Assembly: GCA_024516035.1 (NCBI GenBank)
Contig: CM044967.1
Span: 20,033,132-20,097,131, forward strand
Direction of reading: 5' to 3'
Source: Bactericera cockerelli
Taxonomy: Eukaryota; Arthropoda; Insecta; Hemiptera; Triozidae
DNA: 64,000 nucleotides
Position numbers and translations under genes: made by a program. Positions 10,240-21,167 of the stretch are shown one piece after another. Within the stretch, counting starts at the first letter, position 1, and each line of letters begins with the position of its first letter. The notes beneath the pieces are model-generated. The model made no database searches. It saw only the letters and a list, made by a program, of their open reading frames with translations, and was not told the DNA's origin.

Positions 10240-11392
10240 TTAACTGTATGACTAAATGGTCCAACTTTCCATTCAACTTACAAAATACATTGAATATTTT
10301 CATACATTTTTGAAATTTTCAATCAATCACAATATCATTTTAAAAAATAAACATAATTTGAACACAGAAACTTCATAACATGGTGACAGCCGCGATAGGA
10401 GTGCAGGATCTTTGAGCCTTTCTGGAATCGAGAAACCAAGCGTTCAAGTATAAATATTCTTGTTGAAACGCCTTCAACTCCAATCCTCCTCTTGAAAATG
10501 TGTAAAATACGCATTGACTTTTCTGATGACTGATGCTTGTTTGACATTCCAATTTAACTACCTCGGCTGGTGGAAAAACTGCGCTTTTAATAGATCATTA
10601 GAGAAACCTTGATGCCAAATTCAGGCATACTCAGCATTGTCATTACGGAGATACAGTAATTTATGAACGAACCAGTTAGTTGAATTAGTGGGTTTCGGTT
10701 TCATAAGTATCACAGATACAGATCATATATTCTGTGTACGAAGTTCATCCGGACTGTGTTTCCGCTAGATGTTTGTTTGAACAAATAGTGAAAAGGAGAG
10801 AACACACTGTGCGTTAATTGACAATCAAAACGAGGACAGATTTATTCAGCTCACCACAAATGAGGTTTGAGAAACAGCGTTCGATGAAATTTTGCAATTA
10901 AATGGTTACTCTCAGTTGCCAACTCACCGTTGTAAATAAATTTAGTGCGTTTGTAAATAAATATCTGATGCAAAAAACTGAATTCCCACGAAAACTACTA
11001 ATGAGATCTAAGCGGTTAATCTGTAAATCAGTATAAACAGAAAAGTGAGAAGTTGTGCCAGTTGAATGAAAGGTAGATGGAATCATGAGCCAATTTTGCA
11101 AAAGAGCTTATTGATAACGTGCGGTTTGCACTTTTGATCACATGATTTGCATCCAGTACAACTTCTCACTTTTTGGTTTTGTCTGATTGGTGATGATTAA
11201 CTTGTGAGATGAAATGAGGGGATGGGCGAGAGTAAATAACGTTCGAATATAAAAGTAAGAAAAGACATCAGAAGAAGAGCTATCTTCTACACAAAGTAGG
11301 AAAATAGGTGTCAAATTCCAAAAAAAAAACAAATTTGTTCACTAACAGGAACAAAAAAAAAAATAAATAAATAAAAGTCACCATAAATATTT
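10240..11392. other. Unassigned intron DNA with M-element ends
   Basis: No coding pattern. AAACAGAAAAGTGAGAAGTT (about 11034) and its inverse ACAACTTCTCACTTTTTGG (about 11158) are M-element ends about 115 bp apart in inverted orientation, but the material between is not the usual M interior. Confidence 0.45.
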
Positions 11393-11545
11393 TGATCACT
11401 TTCGTGAGGTCGTTGTAACCTCACGAAAGTGATGTTAATGAGTAGTTGTTACTCAAACTCAAAAGTTTTCCGAAATTGCTACTTGAACCACCGACCTCCA
11501 GGTTATGAATCTGTCGCTTTATCAATGAAGCTACTGAGGTCGGTG
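11393..11545 (-). repeat. SINE-A with internal inverted duplication
   Basis: Reverse copy whose 3' part is doubled back on itself: ATCACTTTCGTGAGG (11396) is followed by CCTCACGAAAGTGAT (11419), forming a hairpin not seen in other copies. The head ends CTACTGAGGTCGG. Confidence 0.75.
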
Positions 11546-12699
11546 TAGCAAGAAAAATATCAAGAACACTAATTTCAACAATATCATCAACAAGAGAAAC
11601 AGTATAACAAATGCAACAACAACAACATGAAACATAGATATGATAGTAATATGAACTATAAGTGGAGAATTATTGGAGTACCTACAAAGATCCTTATTAG
11701 AAGCAGAGTTTTCTGCTCTTTAGTACCTACCTACCTATTACGAAGTGAACCAAGCTTGATTTTAAATGGTTACCTAATTAAAAATTACAGAAGCAATTAA
11801 CGTTGGGTTAGATTAAATTGTACATTGAACAGAATATTAATATGTATACTGTGTTGCACGGTTGTCAGAAAGCAAAACTTAGGCGGGGAATCATTCCTAG
11901 CAGAGTTCATACAATAGGTAATGAGTTTGTGGCAAAAGATAAGATCAATAATAAAGATTTGAACTCTTTTCGACAGTTGACATTTCCTTTCAAGTTTAAG
12001 AGTATTAATTAATTATTAGTAGGTACCAAAAAATTACTTTTTAATAAACAAAGATTATCAGATTTCCGTGAGTAGTTCTATAGTTGTCTTAGATGTCATT
12101 ATTGCCATCAAATGTGAAATTATACTACCATTTATCAGAAGAATTGAGTTTAGTTGTTTTCAATGGATATCTGTAAAGAACAAAAAATACCACTTAATAT
12201 AAGATTTGGATTCACATTTTAGGCTCGAATCAAATTTAAAACGTATTTTTCCCAAATCAGATGTCCAATTAGAACTTAATAGACTCTAAAGTTTTCAGGA
12301 CTAAAGTTTTCTGGAAATCCCATTTCTGGCTCAGCCAGGTTTTGAACTAGCGTTTTCCTGTTCCTCACTCGAGCTTCCTAACTCACCAGGAACACCGGTG
12401 CTTTGATCAACGTAATAATCACATCATCAAGGACTAAATTTAATAACCATCAAAACAGATTAATGATTTGAAGATGAAGTAACCATTATGACTGGAGCGA
12501 GATTCGAAATATATGAAGTGGAAGAAGTTAATAAAACATTAAGCCCATCAGTTAGGAGTGTTTTGTTTTCCTTGTTCAACTTGTTGGAAGCTTTGAGAGT
12601 GGCTTGAAACCCTTGGACGCTTGTAGTAGCAATGTTGAGGGGTTGAGGGGTTTGAGTCTTTCATAACTTTCATTACTTTCATATTCTTTGTGTAGGTTG
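11546..12699. other. Unassigned intron DNA
   Basis: No gene seen. The stretch 12300-12400 contains a tRNA-like antisense block (CCAGGTTTTGAACTAGCG) that may be an old retroposon head. Confidence 0.35.
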
Positions 12700-12946
12700 T
12701 GTTATTATTATTATATTTACACTTTATTAATAAGGCCATTTACACCATCATCTAATTACTCTTTACAATTTTTTTTTAAGTTGTAGGTTGTAAATGAAAG
12801 AAATAAGTACATTAAAATAAAAAAAACCATAAGGACTAAAAAGAACAGAAAAAAATTGAGAAAAAAAATTATAGGTATTTATGTCCTAACTAAAGGGCAG
12901 GGTTATTGCCTTTGGCAATCTCTTCCACCCAACCCTTACTATGTTG
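12700..12946 (-). repeat. SINE-G
   Basis: Reverse copy: ATT array and CACTTTATT at the left, GGGCAGGGTTATTGCCTTTG and CTTCCACCCAACCCTTA at the right. A full-length reference is 40848-41045. Confidence 0.65.
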
Positions 12947-13240
12947 ATGTGTGTTGTGTTTTGGTGTGATGTGTAAGGGTGTTGTGCCCTGTTTCTTCTG
13001 CTATGATGCATTTTGAAGTGATGAGTTGTGTTAGTTGTGTATTGCCTGTGTGTTGTGTTGTATAAAGTAGTCAATAATGTTTTTGTAGAGGTTTATAGTC
13101 TTCTTTTGTCATTTAATACACAGTTAAAAGCGTTGTGTTTTAGGTTTACTTGAACTTTTTTTTGTTTCAGTGTGGTGTGTGTTATGATGTAAAGCTGTAG
13201 AATGGTTTCAAATGTGCATTGTGCACTTAACTGTAGCTTA
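12947..13240. other. TG-rich low-complexity DNA
   Basis: Dense in TGTTGTGTT and GTGTGATG words on the plus strand. No gene assigned; open frames on the opposite strand are compositional. Confidence 0.5.
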
Positions 13241-13271
13241 AGTGATGTCTATTTGCATGTGTAGTGCACAG

Positions 13272-13415
13272 GGCACGTTACTTCAGTGTCAGGGCAGGTT
13301 ACTGCAGTGTCAGAGCACGTTACTGCAGTGTCAGGGCACGTTACTGCAGTGTCAGAACACGTTACTGCAGTGTCAGAGCACGTTACTGCAGTGTCAGGGT
13401 ACGTTACTGCAGTGT
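13272..13415 (+). repeat. 21-bp tandem repeat, about 7 copies
   Basis: Unit GTTACTGCAGTGTCAGRGCAC, with single-base variants between copies. Because 21 is a multiple of three, two overlapping open frames with heptapeptide repeats appear across it; neither has other support as a gene. Confidence 0.9.
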
Positions 13416-13816
13416 CGTGTTGAGTAGTGCGCTAATGTGCCGCTGAAGGAAAAACCACTTAGACGAAACCAATGGTAAACAGATTTACATCACAATGGTG
13501 TGATTAAATTACCTATCAAATTATCATCTATTAATATTATTGCTGTAACCTCTATTAAGAGTACTATTAATATCATCGATATAATGGCCACAACCTATAT
13601 TATCATTGTCATTATTGCATCAGATGTAATAAGCAGGCAATATCGCCAAGTCCTTAACACTTAAGTGGCTGATAAATGATTCCAAGTAATTGCCTTATCC
13701 TTGGTACGAAATTTTTTTCCCATTGTAGTTGTACTAGCGTCTAAAACATGACTAGCATTGAGTGCGCTCAATCTCTGTGTAAATACAGAACCCGGGATAC
13801 TCATAATATTGACTTA

Positions 13817-13950
13817 GGGCCAAATTGTAGGACAGGATTAAATTTAAGGTAAGCCACTCTGTCCCGTCGAGCTATATTGCGCTGTGATTGGTTGGAATTC
13901 CGACTGTGTCAGGCTTATCTTAAATTTAATCCTGTGTTCTAATTCGGCCA
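13817..13950. mobile_element. H1 MITE
   Basis: TTA at 13814-13816 and 13951-13953 flank ends GGGCCAAATTGTAGGACAGG and CCTGTGTTCTAATTCGGCCA. The TTA duplication with GGGCC ends suggests a PIF/Harbinger-type origin, though TA cannot be excluded from other copies. Confidence 0.7.
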
Positions 13951-14018
13951 TTAGTTCATCGATGACACGTAGGGAAATATACGTAAGACGAAAGGAAAAA
14001 TTACCCAACCCACATCCA

Positions 14019-14131
14019 CGGACTTGACGGGTAACCTGGAGGTCGGTAGTTCAAGTCCTGGTTTCAGCGTAGATTTAGTAAAGCTAGTTTGAGTGATATC
14101 ATGAAAGTGATTAACACAAATATGATAATTT
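14019..14131 (+). repeat. SINE-A, 5' truncated
   Basis: Starts within the head (GTAACCTGGAGGTCGGTAG) and runs to the tail ACACAAATATGATAA. Confidence 0.75.
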
Positions 14132-14239
14132 TTATAATATTTCACTTAGAGGGAAAATTAAATGAATTAATGTGAATTGTAGAAATGTAGATACATAACT
14201 AAAAAAAATCATAATTACTAAATTAACTAAAATTTAGCC

Positions 14240-14311
14240 GTATGAGACTCGAACCACAGAACTCCAGGTTATGAGTCCGCTATCTTATCGATCGAGCTAC
14301 TGAGGTTGGTT
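14240..14311 (-). repeat. SINE-A head fragment
   Basis: Only the tRNA-like head remains, in reverse (GACTCGAACCACAGAACTCC ... GAGCTACTGAGG). It faces the plus-strand copy at 14019 with about 110 bp between. Confidence 0.7.
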
Positions 14312-14696
14312 TTTGGTCATACAGTATTTAATATGATTAGCTGATTAGGGACGAGTACTTAACTTATAATTCGCGGTTAATAGCTGCGCGTACCTTACTA
14401 GAAACCAGTCGCTACTAGGCGGAAGTATTTTGCATTCCATCGTTTTAATGTTTGAATGTTTCTTGACTATGGTAATTTCTTGACCTGATGTTCCATTATG
14501 AGGTTTATAATTGCTATTGCAACGCCAGGGTACTGATGGTGCTACTCAAATAACTTTGCCATGGTTAACGTTTAGCCTGTGGACGTATCTCTAGGTAGGT
14601 TCAATTGAATTTAATGGTTAAAAATAAGTATTATGTATCTTGTTATTCCATCAGAAAATAATCAATTTTTCTTAAAAAGAAATGCCAGTTTTTCAT

Positions 14697-14994
14697 TGGA
14701 TATAAGAGAACTGAAGGGTTCTTTATTGTCCTCTCTTATATCCAGGTTTCTCTTATGAAGAGGTTCTTTTCCTTATAGAGAGGTAAACTGGACTGGAAAT
14801 TGTTCTCTTATATCCAGGTTTAACTTATAAAGAAGTAATTTTCCTTATAGAGAGGCACAATTATTCTCTTATATCCAGGCCTCCCTTTTAAAGAAGTTAT
14901 TTTCCCTTATAGTGAGGTAAACTAGACCTGGAAATTGTTCTCTTATATCCAGGTTTCTCTTATATTCAGGTTCTCTTGTATCCAGGTTTGACTG
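14697..14994. mobile_element. P element with multiplied internal ladder
   Basis: CTCTTATATCCAGG occurs five or more times in 300 bp, alternating with TTTCCTTATAGAGAGG. The right end is TCCAGGTTTGACTG. Extra internal units suggest slippage or unequal exchange within a P element. Confidence 0.65.
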
Positions 14995-15377
14995 AAATAC
15001 CTACCTAATATGTATTATTACATTACTGAGGTCGGTGATAAAGTTCTATCCTAATCTAAGCGCCTCAGCGCAACAATTTCCACAGGAATGCGAAGCGTCT
15101 AGGAAACACCGTGGATCTGGTAGTGGTAGCTCTATTTAGCGTCCCATTGTTCGCTCTTATTGTATTAGTCTATTCAAAGTCGAAACCATTAAAAATCGAA
15201 CCTATTGAAGATTCCTTTATTCTTCATCCACAGTGGATTTTCTTTTGTTGTTCTCATTCCTCCAGGTAGTTATACGTTTTAATTTTAATGGATTAAAGTT
15301 AATAGGTATACATATTTACCTAATATCGTTATGCACTAGCTCTCTCCCGACACTTGGTCGCCGCATGCGTCTAGTAC

Positions 15378-15632
15378 AACTTCTCACTTTTTTGTTTACA
15401 ACTAGTAAACTTCTCACTTTTTTGTTTACAACTAGTAAACTTCTCACTTTTTTGTTTACAACTAGTAAACTTCTCACTTTTTTGTTTACAACTAGTAAAC
15501 TTCTCACTTTTTTGTTTATAACTAGTTAACTTCTAACTTTTATGTTTACACCTAGTAAACTTATCACTTTTTTGTTTACAACTTGTAAAACTTCTCACTT
15601 TTCTGTTTACAACTTGTAAAACTTCTCACTTT
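15378..15632 (+). repeat. 30-bp tandem array built from an M-element end
   Basis: The unit consists of AACTTCTCACTTTTTTGTTT plus ACAACTAGTA. Five copies are essentially identical and about three and a half are diverged. The first half equals the M-element terminus. The open frames across it (decapeptide repeats) are by-products of the period. Confidence 0.9.
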
Positions 15633-16186
15633 TCCGGGCATATTGATTTAACTAGAAAGGTTATTTGATGATGGAATTGATATTCAGAACTTTTGCTTGC
15701 AGATGAAAGCAAATAGGAATCTACCTCATACTTAATAATACGAGTATAATTTTATTATGAACCAACAAATTAATAATGAGGGGCATTTTTGTCAAGAAAT
15801 TCTATACCTAAGCTCAATTACAGCTAAATCTGTCCATACCTAAAAGGTTGAAAAAGCCTGAAAAGTATGTAGTAGTATGTTATAGTAGAACCCGGTCACT
15901 ACAAGTTCTCATTATTTTCTCACAATTACACAAATCATATTGAACTTTTTATTAATAAACTCGAAAAAACTCGAGGTATAATTTTTCAAGGATATGAGAT
16001 AAAGTTCTATCATATATGCTGACAGTTACATTGTTAGATTATGCGGTAAGCGTACTCGGGTTTAAATACTCTTTTCCTCATTATGTCTTCAATGGTACGC
16101 TGACCATTGCCAGGCACGAAACTAAGGGAATTAAGTCGGAAGGGGTTTTTTAAAACCCAACAAAAGCACTTTAAAGCATCTTTTTT

Positions 16187-16330
16187 TTTTGAGTTGATTA
16201 ACATCGGGGTTAAGTGGCAGAGTATGCCTAAGGCATTAACTTCGCCCCAGATTACAAGACAATTGTAAATAATAAATTAATTTTTTTTCTTCTATATTTT
16301 GTTTTGTAAATATTGTTGAGTTTTTTTCTT
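16187..16330 (-). repeat. SINE-G2 fragment
   Basis: Variant carrying GGGGTTAAGTGGCAGAGTAT and GCCTAAGGCATTAACTTCGC, then an AT-rich segment alike to 46205-46390 in inverse. Confidence 0.5.
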
Positions 16331-16511
16331 CTATTAGAGAAAAAAACTCAATATGTTGATATTTTATTGTTGATTGTTTTGTATAAAAAAAACCATCTTT
16401 CCTACAGGTCTCGAACTCGCAAACTCCCAGTGCTCCCACTTGGTAACGGTCCTGGCATATGAGAACGGTAACAGCTGTAAGCAATTAGAAGTGGAAGAAG
16501 GAAATTACCAC

Positions 16512-16518
<7 letters not shown>

Positions 16519-16556
<38 letters not shown>

Positions 16557-16562
16557 GAGAGA

Positions 16563-16649
<87 letters not shown>
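16519..16649 (+). repeat. (GA)n microsatellite
   Basis: About 130 bp of nearly pure AG dinucleotide repeats ending in a G-run near 16652. The charged open frame across it is not a gene. Confidence 0.95.
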
Positions 16650-16652
<3 letters not shown>

Positions 16653-16964
16653 GGGGGGGGATTCAATTCAGAAGTTGGGTTGTTAATTTTTTACAATACA
16701 AGTTTTTGAGGTTTTCAAGAATTTCGGTCTAATAGCAACAAACATACATGCTTTATGATGAATTACTACCACTTTTATTATTATGAATTACCACTGTACA
16801 GTGTACATAGTCATTAATCTAGAATATTATGCTCCGGAGGTATGACCGTATGACAGGCCAAGTTCCGGCACAGCTTGTGTGCGGAAGAAACATTTAACAA
16901 TGATTTTCATTTTTTTTTATGAAACAGAAATTCTCTACAATGTGTTTTTTATAGTATAACGTAT

Positions 16965-17077
16965 AACCGACCTGCGAGTTTGATGGATAAGCTGGCGGAC
17001 TCGTAACCTGAAGGTCGGTGGTTCGAGTCCCAAGTTCAGCTAAGATCACATCGTGATTAACACAAATGCGATAACTT
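16965..17077 (+). repeat. SINE-A with internal deletion
   Basis: The head is intact (ACCGACCTGCGAGTTTGATG ... GGTTCGAGTCCC). The body lacks the AGTAAAGCGAGTTTGAG part and goes to CGTGATTAACACAAATGCG. Confidence 0.75.
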
Positions 17078-17187
17078 TTTTTTACTTTCTTACCCGGAAG
17101 GTTTAGAAAGTATTGTTTTTTAAATATTTTTTATTATTAATTAAATAGAAATTCGATACGATGTTTTTTTTTTTAATTTTTTTTTTA

Positions 17188-17250
17188 AAGGTAACTGTGC
17201 CCCGGAACCGCTTTCGCATTACTTCAGGGCACTTTACCTTTGTTAGTTAG
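17188..17250 (-). repeat. SINE-E tail fragment
   Basis: CTTTCGCATTACTTCAGGGC and ACTTTACCTTT match the segment next to the SINE-E head at 31705-31880. Confidence 0.55.
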
Positions 17251-17254
17251 ATTT

Positions 17255-17411
17255 CATATTTGTTTTAATCACTTTCGTGATATCACAACTACTCAAACTC
17301 GCTTTACTAAATCTACACTGAAGACTCGGTGGTTCAAGTCCCGGTTTTCAGTGTAGATTTAGTAAAGCGAGTTTCAGTAGTTCTGATATCACGAAAGTGA
17401 TTAACACAAAT
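17255..17411. repeat. SINE-A head-to-head hybrid (palindrome)
   Basis: A reverse 3' half (17255-17324) is joined to a forward copy lacking most of its head (17325 onward). Together they form a large inverted repeat around TCTACACTGAAGACTCGGTG. The forward copy is interrupted at 17411 by the element 17412-18034 and continues at 18035 with ATATGATAACTT. Confidence 0.8.
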
Positions 17412-18034
17412 GAATCGGTCCAAAGAGAAAGAACCTCAGTCCAAAATTTACGATTTTGAGTTAGAGTCAGATTTGAATTCTACGAACATAAATACATTGG
17501 ATCCACGCATAAACAACCTAATTTTTGATCCCTTTCCGTGTTTTTCGATGTGGTATTTTTTTTTTTCGGAAGAGAAAGAACCTCAGTCCAGGACTGAGGT
17601 TCTTTCTCTTCCGAATGTCCGTTATCAGCTGATATTTGTTTACGTTTTTTATTTGATTTACTTTATCAGGACTCTCCGAAATAACTCTCAAATACAAAAA
17701 ATAATTATTATTTACAAATTAATGTTTAATTCTTCCTTTAAAATATGGTTTTTATGTCATATCATCCCTCTTAAAGTTGACAAAGCAAAGAGAAAGAACC
17801 TCAGTCCACCGTTCCAAAGAGAAAGAACCTAAGTCCATGACACAAAAGTCCTGATATCTTGTCTTGTGTCACATATAAAATCAAAATATTTTGGTTGTAC
17901 ATATCTTATAGTAAGTAGTTTAGCCACATATTTTTCATTTTTTTTTTAATGAGAACTTTTAAAGTTAATCAGTTTTTTTCGATTTCCCAAAAAATCGATT
18001 TTTGGACTGAGGTTCTTTCTCTTTGGACCGATTC
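17412..18034. mobile_element. TIR element, 623 bp, 4-bp target duplication
   Basis: Ends are perfect inverted repeats of about 35 bp starting GAATCGGTCCAAAGAGAAAG. AAAT flanks both sides (17408-17411 and 18035-18038) and the interrupted SINE-A is restored when it is removed. The core word AGAGAAAGAACCTCAGTCC recurs internally as a palindromic pair (17571-17613) and again near 17789 and 17817. The open frame starting at 17410 is not coding-like. Superfamily not identified. Confidence 0.85.
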
Positions 18035-18039
18035 AAATA

Positions 18040-18178
18040 TGATAACTTAACTTAATATGTATTTTTTTTTTTAAATACATGGTAACTTTTTTATTATTAT
18101 TTGCCCCTTTTTTTACTTAACTTAACTTAATATGTTTTAAATACATGGTAACTTTTTTTATTATTATTTGCCCTTTTT
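18040..18178 (+). repeat. Tandem duplication of about 66 bp
   Basis: AACTTAATATG ... TTTAAATACATGGTAAC ... TTATTATTATTTGCCC occurs twice in a row, with differing T-run lengths. Confidence 0.7.
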
Positions 18179-18525
18179 TAATATTATACGTAAAAAAAGG
18201 GAGCGTTTTCCAGTGCTTTGAGCTTGGAGCTGATACAGCCTCATCTTTTCATTACACAGGAACTTGACCTGTTCTACATGTGCGTGGCTGTGGGTTGTGA
18301 GTCTTCTGAAGAATAGGAACCATAGGAATACACCCATCGAGAGTGTGTAGCTTTTTTCGAACAAAAGAAAATATTAACATTTCTATGTGTTATGGTAGGA
18401 AATAAAAATAATACAATACAAAGTCATTTCCGTATAAATTTTCTCTCCCGTTTTGTGTCTCCGCTGGTTTTCTCTCCATTTCTCCCTCAGCTTTCTCTCT
18501 CATTAGTTTCCTCTTAATATTATTT

Positions 18526-18640
18526 AACCGACCTCAGTAGCTCAGTCGATAAGGCGGCCGACTTGTGACCCGGAGGTCAGTGGTTCGAGTCCCGGTTTCA
18601 GCGTGGATTTAGTAAAGCGAGTTTGAGTAGTTGTGATATT
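18526..18640 (+). repeat. SINE-A
   Basis: Well preserved head ACCGACCTCAGTAGCTCAGT, B box GGTTCGAGTCCC and body to GAGTAGTTGTGATAT, where a T-rich tract replaces the usual tail. Confidence 0.85.
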
Positions 18641-19604
18641 TTTTTCATTTTTTTACACACAGTAATAATAATAATAATAATACATGATTTGTGTTATTTT
18701 TCATTTCTTTTTTTTGTATACAGAAGACCCATCCTAAGCCATTTTTATTTGGCTTCTATGATGATAACTTTTATTATTATTTCAATTTTGAATTGTCACC
18801 GTGGTCGAGAGGAGTAGTGCACTAGTCTTGCATAATATTACTAGAAGTACCTATTTTTAATAAGTTATACTTTTATACTATGTTGTTATGGTTGTAACCA
18901 GCTTGGCTACAGCTAGGGGAGTGATGGTGTTCACTTCTCAAGCCAACTTAAGTTGAAAGTTGGCTCGTCCTGTGTGCATGTGTGTTATTGTGCATTAAAG
19001 GATACAAAATTTTAGCAAATATCTAATGCATTGCTTTCTGAATTATTTTACGTATAAAGGTTAAATTTTTTTATAACTTTAACGGCAGAATTCTCACACT
19101 CTGAGCTCTTCCACCCAACCGAATGAGGGGGTATTTTCCACTAAACTATAATAGGTACTCACTTATTTCTCAGAATGGTTAAATAATTTTGAAATTGTCC
19201 AAGATGGTTCGATTATTTTTAAATTAATTTAAAATGATCTTCTCGGTATTCTTTGATTATTTTGAACTACAATATAGTCCATGAACCTTCTAAGTATATT
19301 GTTTAATTTGAACTAAACTATCTGTATCTATAGTGTATGTATACCTATTTGTATCTATAGTGTTTAAATTATTTTAAAATGATCCACGATGGTTCGATTA
19401 CTTTGAAACAAGAATGGGCACGTGCAGTCAGTCAAAACAGAAAAGTGAGAAGTTCTAATGGATATTGTTCATAGATGAACACTGCTCAATCAAGAATTTT
19501 CCACACGCGTTAAGCGACATTAAACCGTCGAGTTCCAAGATACGTTCTGGTGACCATCACAGAATACACAATAATTACACCATCAGGTATAAAAAAATAT
19601 AGAA
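18641..19604. other. Unassigned intron DNA with a dispersed repeat at 18870-18986
   Basis: The part 18870-18986 (GTAACCAGCTTGGCTACAGC ... AAGTTGGCTCGTCCTG) resembles 49823-49900, so it is a dispersed repeat of unknown type. An M-element end lies at about 19430-19455. A direct repeat TTTGTATCTATAGTGT is seen near 19345. No genes recognised. Confidence 0.45.
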
Positions 19605-19605
19605 G

Positions 19606-19649
<44 letters not shown>

Positions 19650-19668
19650 TAGAGGTTACCTTCATTAT

Positions 19669-19706
<38 letters not shown>
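19605..19706 (+). repeat. Poly-A (43 bases) followed by (GA)n
   Basis: A long A-run at 19605-19647, a short unique link, and GA repeats at 19669-19706. The A-run could be a retroposon tail, but no element body was recognised before it. Confidence 0.9.
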
Positions 19707-19711
<5 letters not shown>

Positions 19712-20138
19712 AAGTTGTATGTATCTATTGTATAACTACATTATATATATATATAATAAAAAATAAATAGGTATGTATACCTACATTATAAAAATAATAA
19801 ATAATAGTAAACTCCAGCGAAGACAGTACCTTTTGGTCTATTATCGGGCATTATTAATTTATTATTTTTCCTGACAATAAATACGATGACAATGGGTACC
19901 TAATGATGTAAAAAATTAGAAAACTATGGTAACAATGGATGGAAATGTGTATTCAGAAAATGTCGAAAATTGTCCAATAATGGTTGTCATTATGTTGTTA
20001 TCACCTAGGTATAACTAGACAAGTTCTGTGTTTCACGTACTATGCATACAAAGGTAATAGTGCAAGGTGCAAATTTAAATTGCTGAACGTGATGATTGTT
20101 CTTTTGGTATGGGCTATTTTAGATCTATACCCCGTTCC

Positions 20139-20278
20139 AGAAACACTCTCTACTCTCCAAATCTCCCTTTCAACCGTCACACAACGCACTCTGATTGGTT
20201 AATTTGAATGCAGTAACCAATCAGAGTGCGTCGTGTGACGGTTGAAAGGGAGATTTTGAGAGAAGAAAGTGCTTTCTA
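20139..20278. mobile_element. Foldback element
   Basis: Arms 20139-20202 and 20214-20278 are inverted repeats. The inner 44 bp differ at a single position (ACAACGCACT against ACGACGCACT in the complement). The loop is 11 bp. No coding capacity. Outer boundaries are approximate. Confidence 0.85.
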
Positions 20279-20322
20279 GAAGGAGGCACTACTGTCCAGA
20301 GATGTTGAGGGTAATCACCAGG

Positions 20323-20792
20323 AGTCTGGCCGGGGGACTATAAACAGGGAGTATACTAGCATTGGCTTGGTTCTGGGGGCTCTTGTACTACATAAGGCAA
20401 TATTATTATTATTATTTCCACCGTACACTGAAGATGCTGGAAAGTGGTTCTGGTCAGATTTGAGTGATTTGACTGAAAACTGAACTGAAGACGCCGAACA
20501 TTTAATTAATTTATAATAAACCCAGCTACCTCTGCCACGGTGTGTACTCTCGTGCCCTTAGACGTGATCCTGCATACAGGGTGGACCACTCGTGAGTGAA
20601 ATGAAACATACTATGTACTCTTTAGTGGAAGGTAACCACCAGCAGTCTGGCTGGGGGACTATAAACAGGGAGTATACTAGCATTGGCTTGGTTCTGGGGG
20701 TCACTTGATAATGAACAGATTTTTAGGGACACCTAGTCTGGCTGGGGGACTATAAACAGGGAGTATACTAGCATTGGCTTGGTTCTGGGGGC
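20323..20792 (+). repeat. Three copies of a 58-bp repeat
   Basis: GACTATAAACAGGGAGTATA and GCATTGGCTTGGTTCTGGGG occur in near-identical copies at 20323, 20644 and 20734. Copies 2 and 3 lie inside DNA that splits a SINE-C. Copy 1 is preceded by a SINE-C-like GGTAATCACCAGG, so the repeat may have spread together with that SINE end. Confidence 0.85.
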
Positions 20793-21077
20793 CCTTGTCA
20801 ACTATTAGCCTCCTAGTAAAGACAGTGGTAGAAGTGCTGAGTCATTCCTCCACTGTCTGGCTACCATCGTTCACGATGACGCCACCCTATGATGATGAAC
20901 CACCAGGTAAATGCTCAAAGCATTTTCTACCACCTAACCCTCAGAGTCTCTTTACTAATTGGTGACATACTCAAATATATGAGGAAAAATTCATACATAG
21001 GGTGGGATGAGAACCAACGGATCTCTACGCTACCTGGACTACAAGACTAGCGCTTTAACCACTTGACTATCATTGCA
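20617..21077 (-). repeat. SINE-C split by 58-bp repeat DNA
   Basis: The 3' end (20617-20643, CTCTTTAGTGGAAGGTAACC) and the rest (20899-21077, through ATGCTCAAAGCATTTTCTAC to the head CCACTTGACTATCATTGC) are separated by about 255 bp holding two 58-bp repeats. Confidence 0.75.
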
Positions 21078-21167
21078 ACATAGACTTCTGAACACTGATA
21101 AGCTTATGAGTGTGATGGTAGAGAGATTGTCTCCTCTGTCAATATAAGTCTTGTCAATCAGTTGTAT

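Noticed and set aside
13242..13446. Heptapeptide-repeat proteins in two frames
   Set aside because: Period of the 21-bp minisatellite; no support beyond the absence of stops.
15233..15529. Leu/Phe/Thr repeat protein
   Set aside because: Translation of the 30-bp satellite unit.
16374..16709. 111-codon open frame rich in Arg and Glu
   Set aside because: Produced by the (GA)n array; no protein family features.
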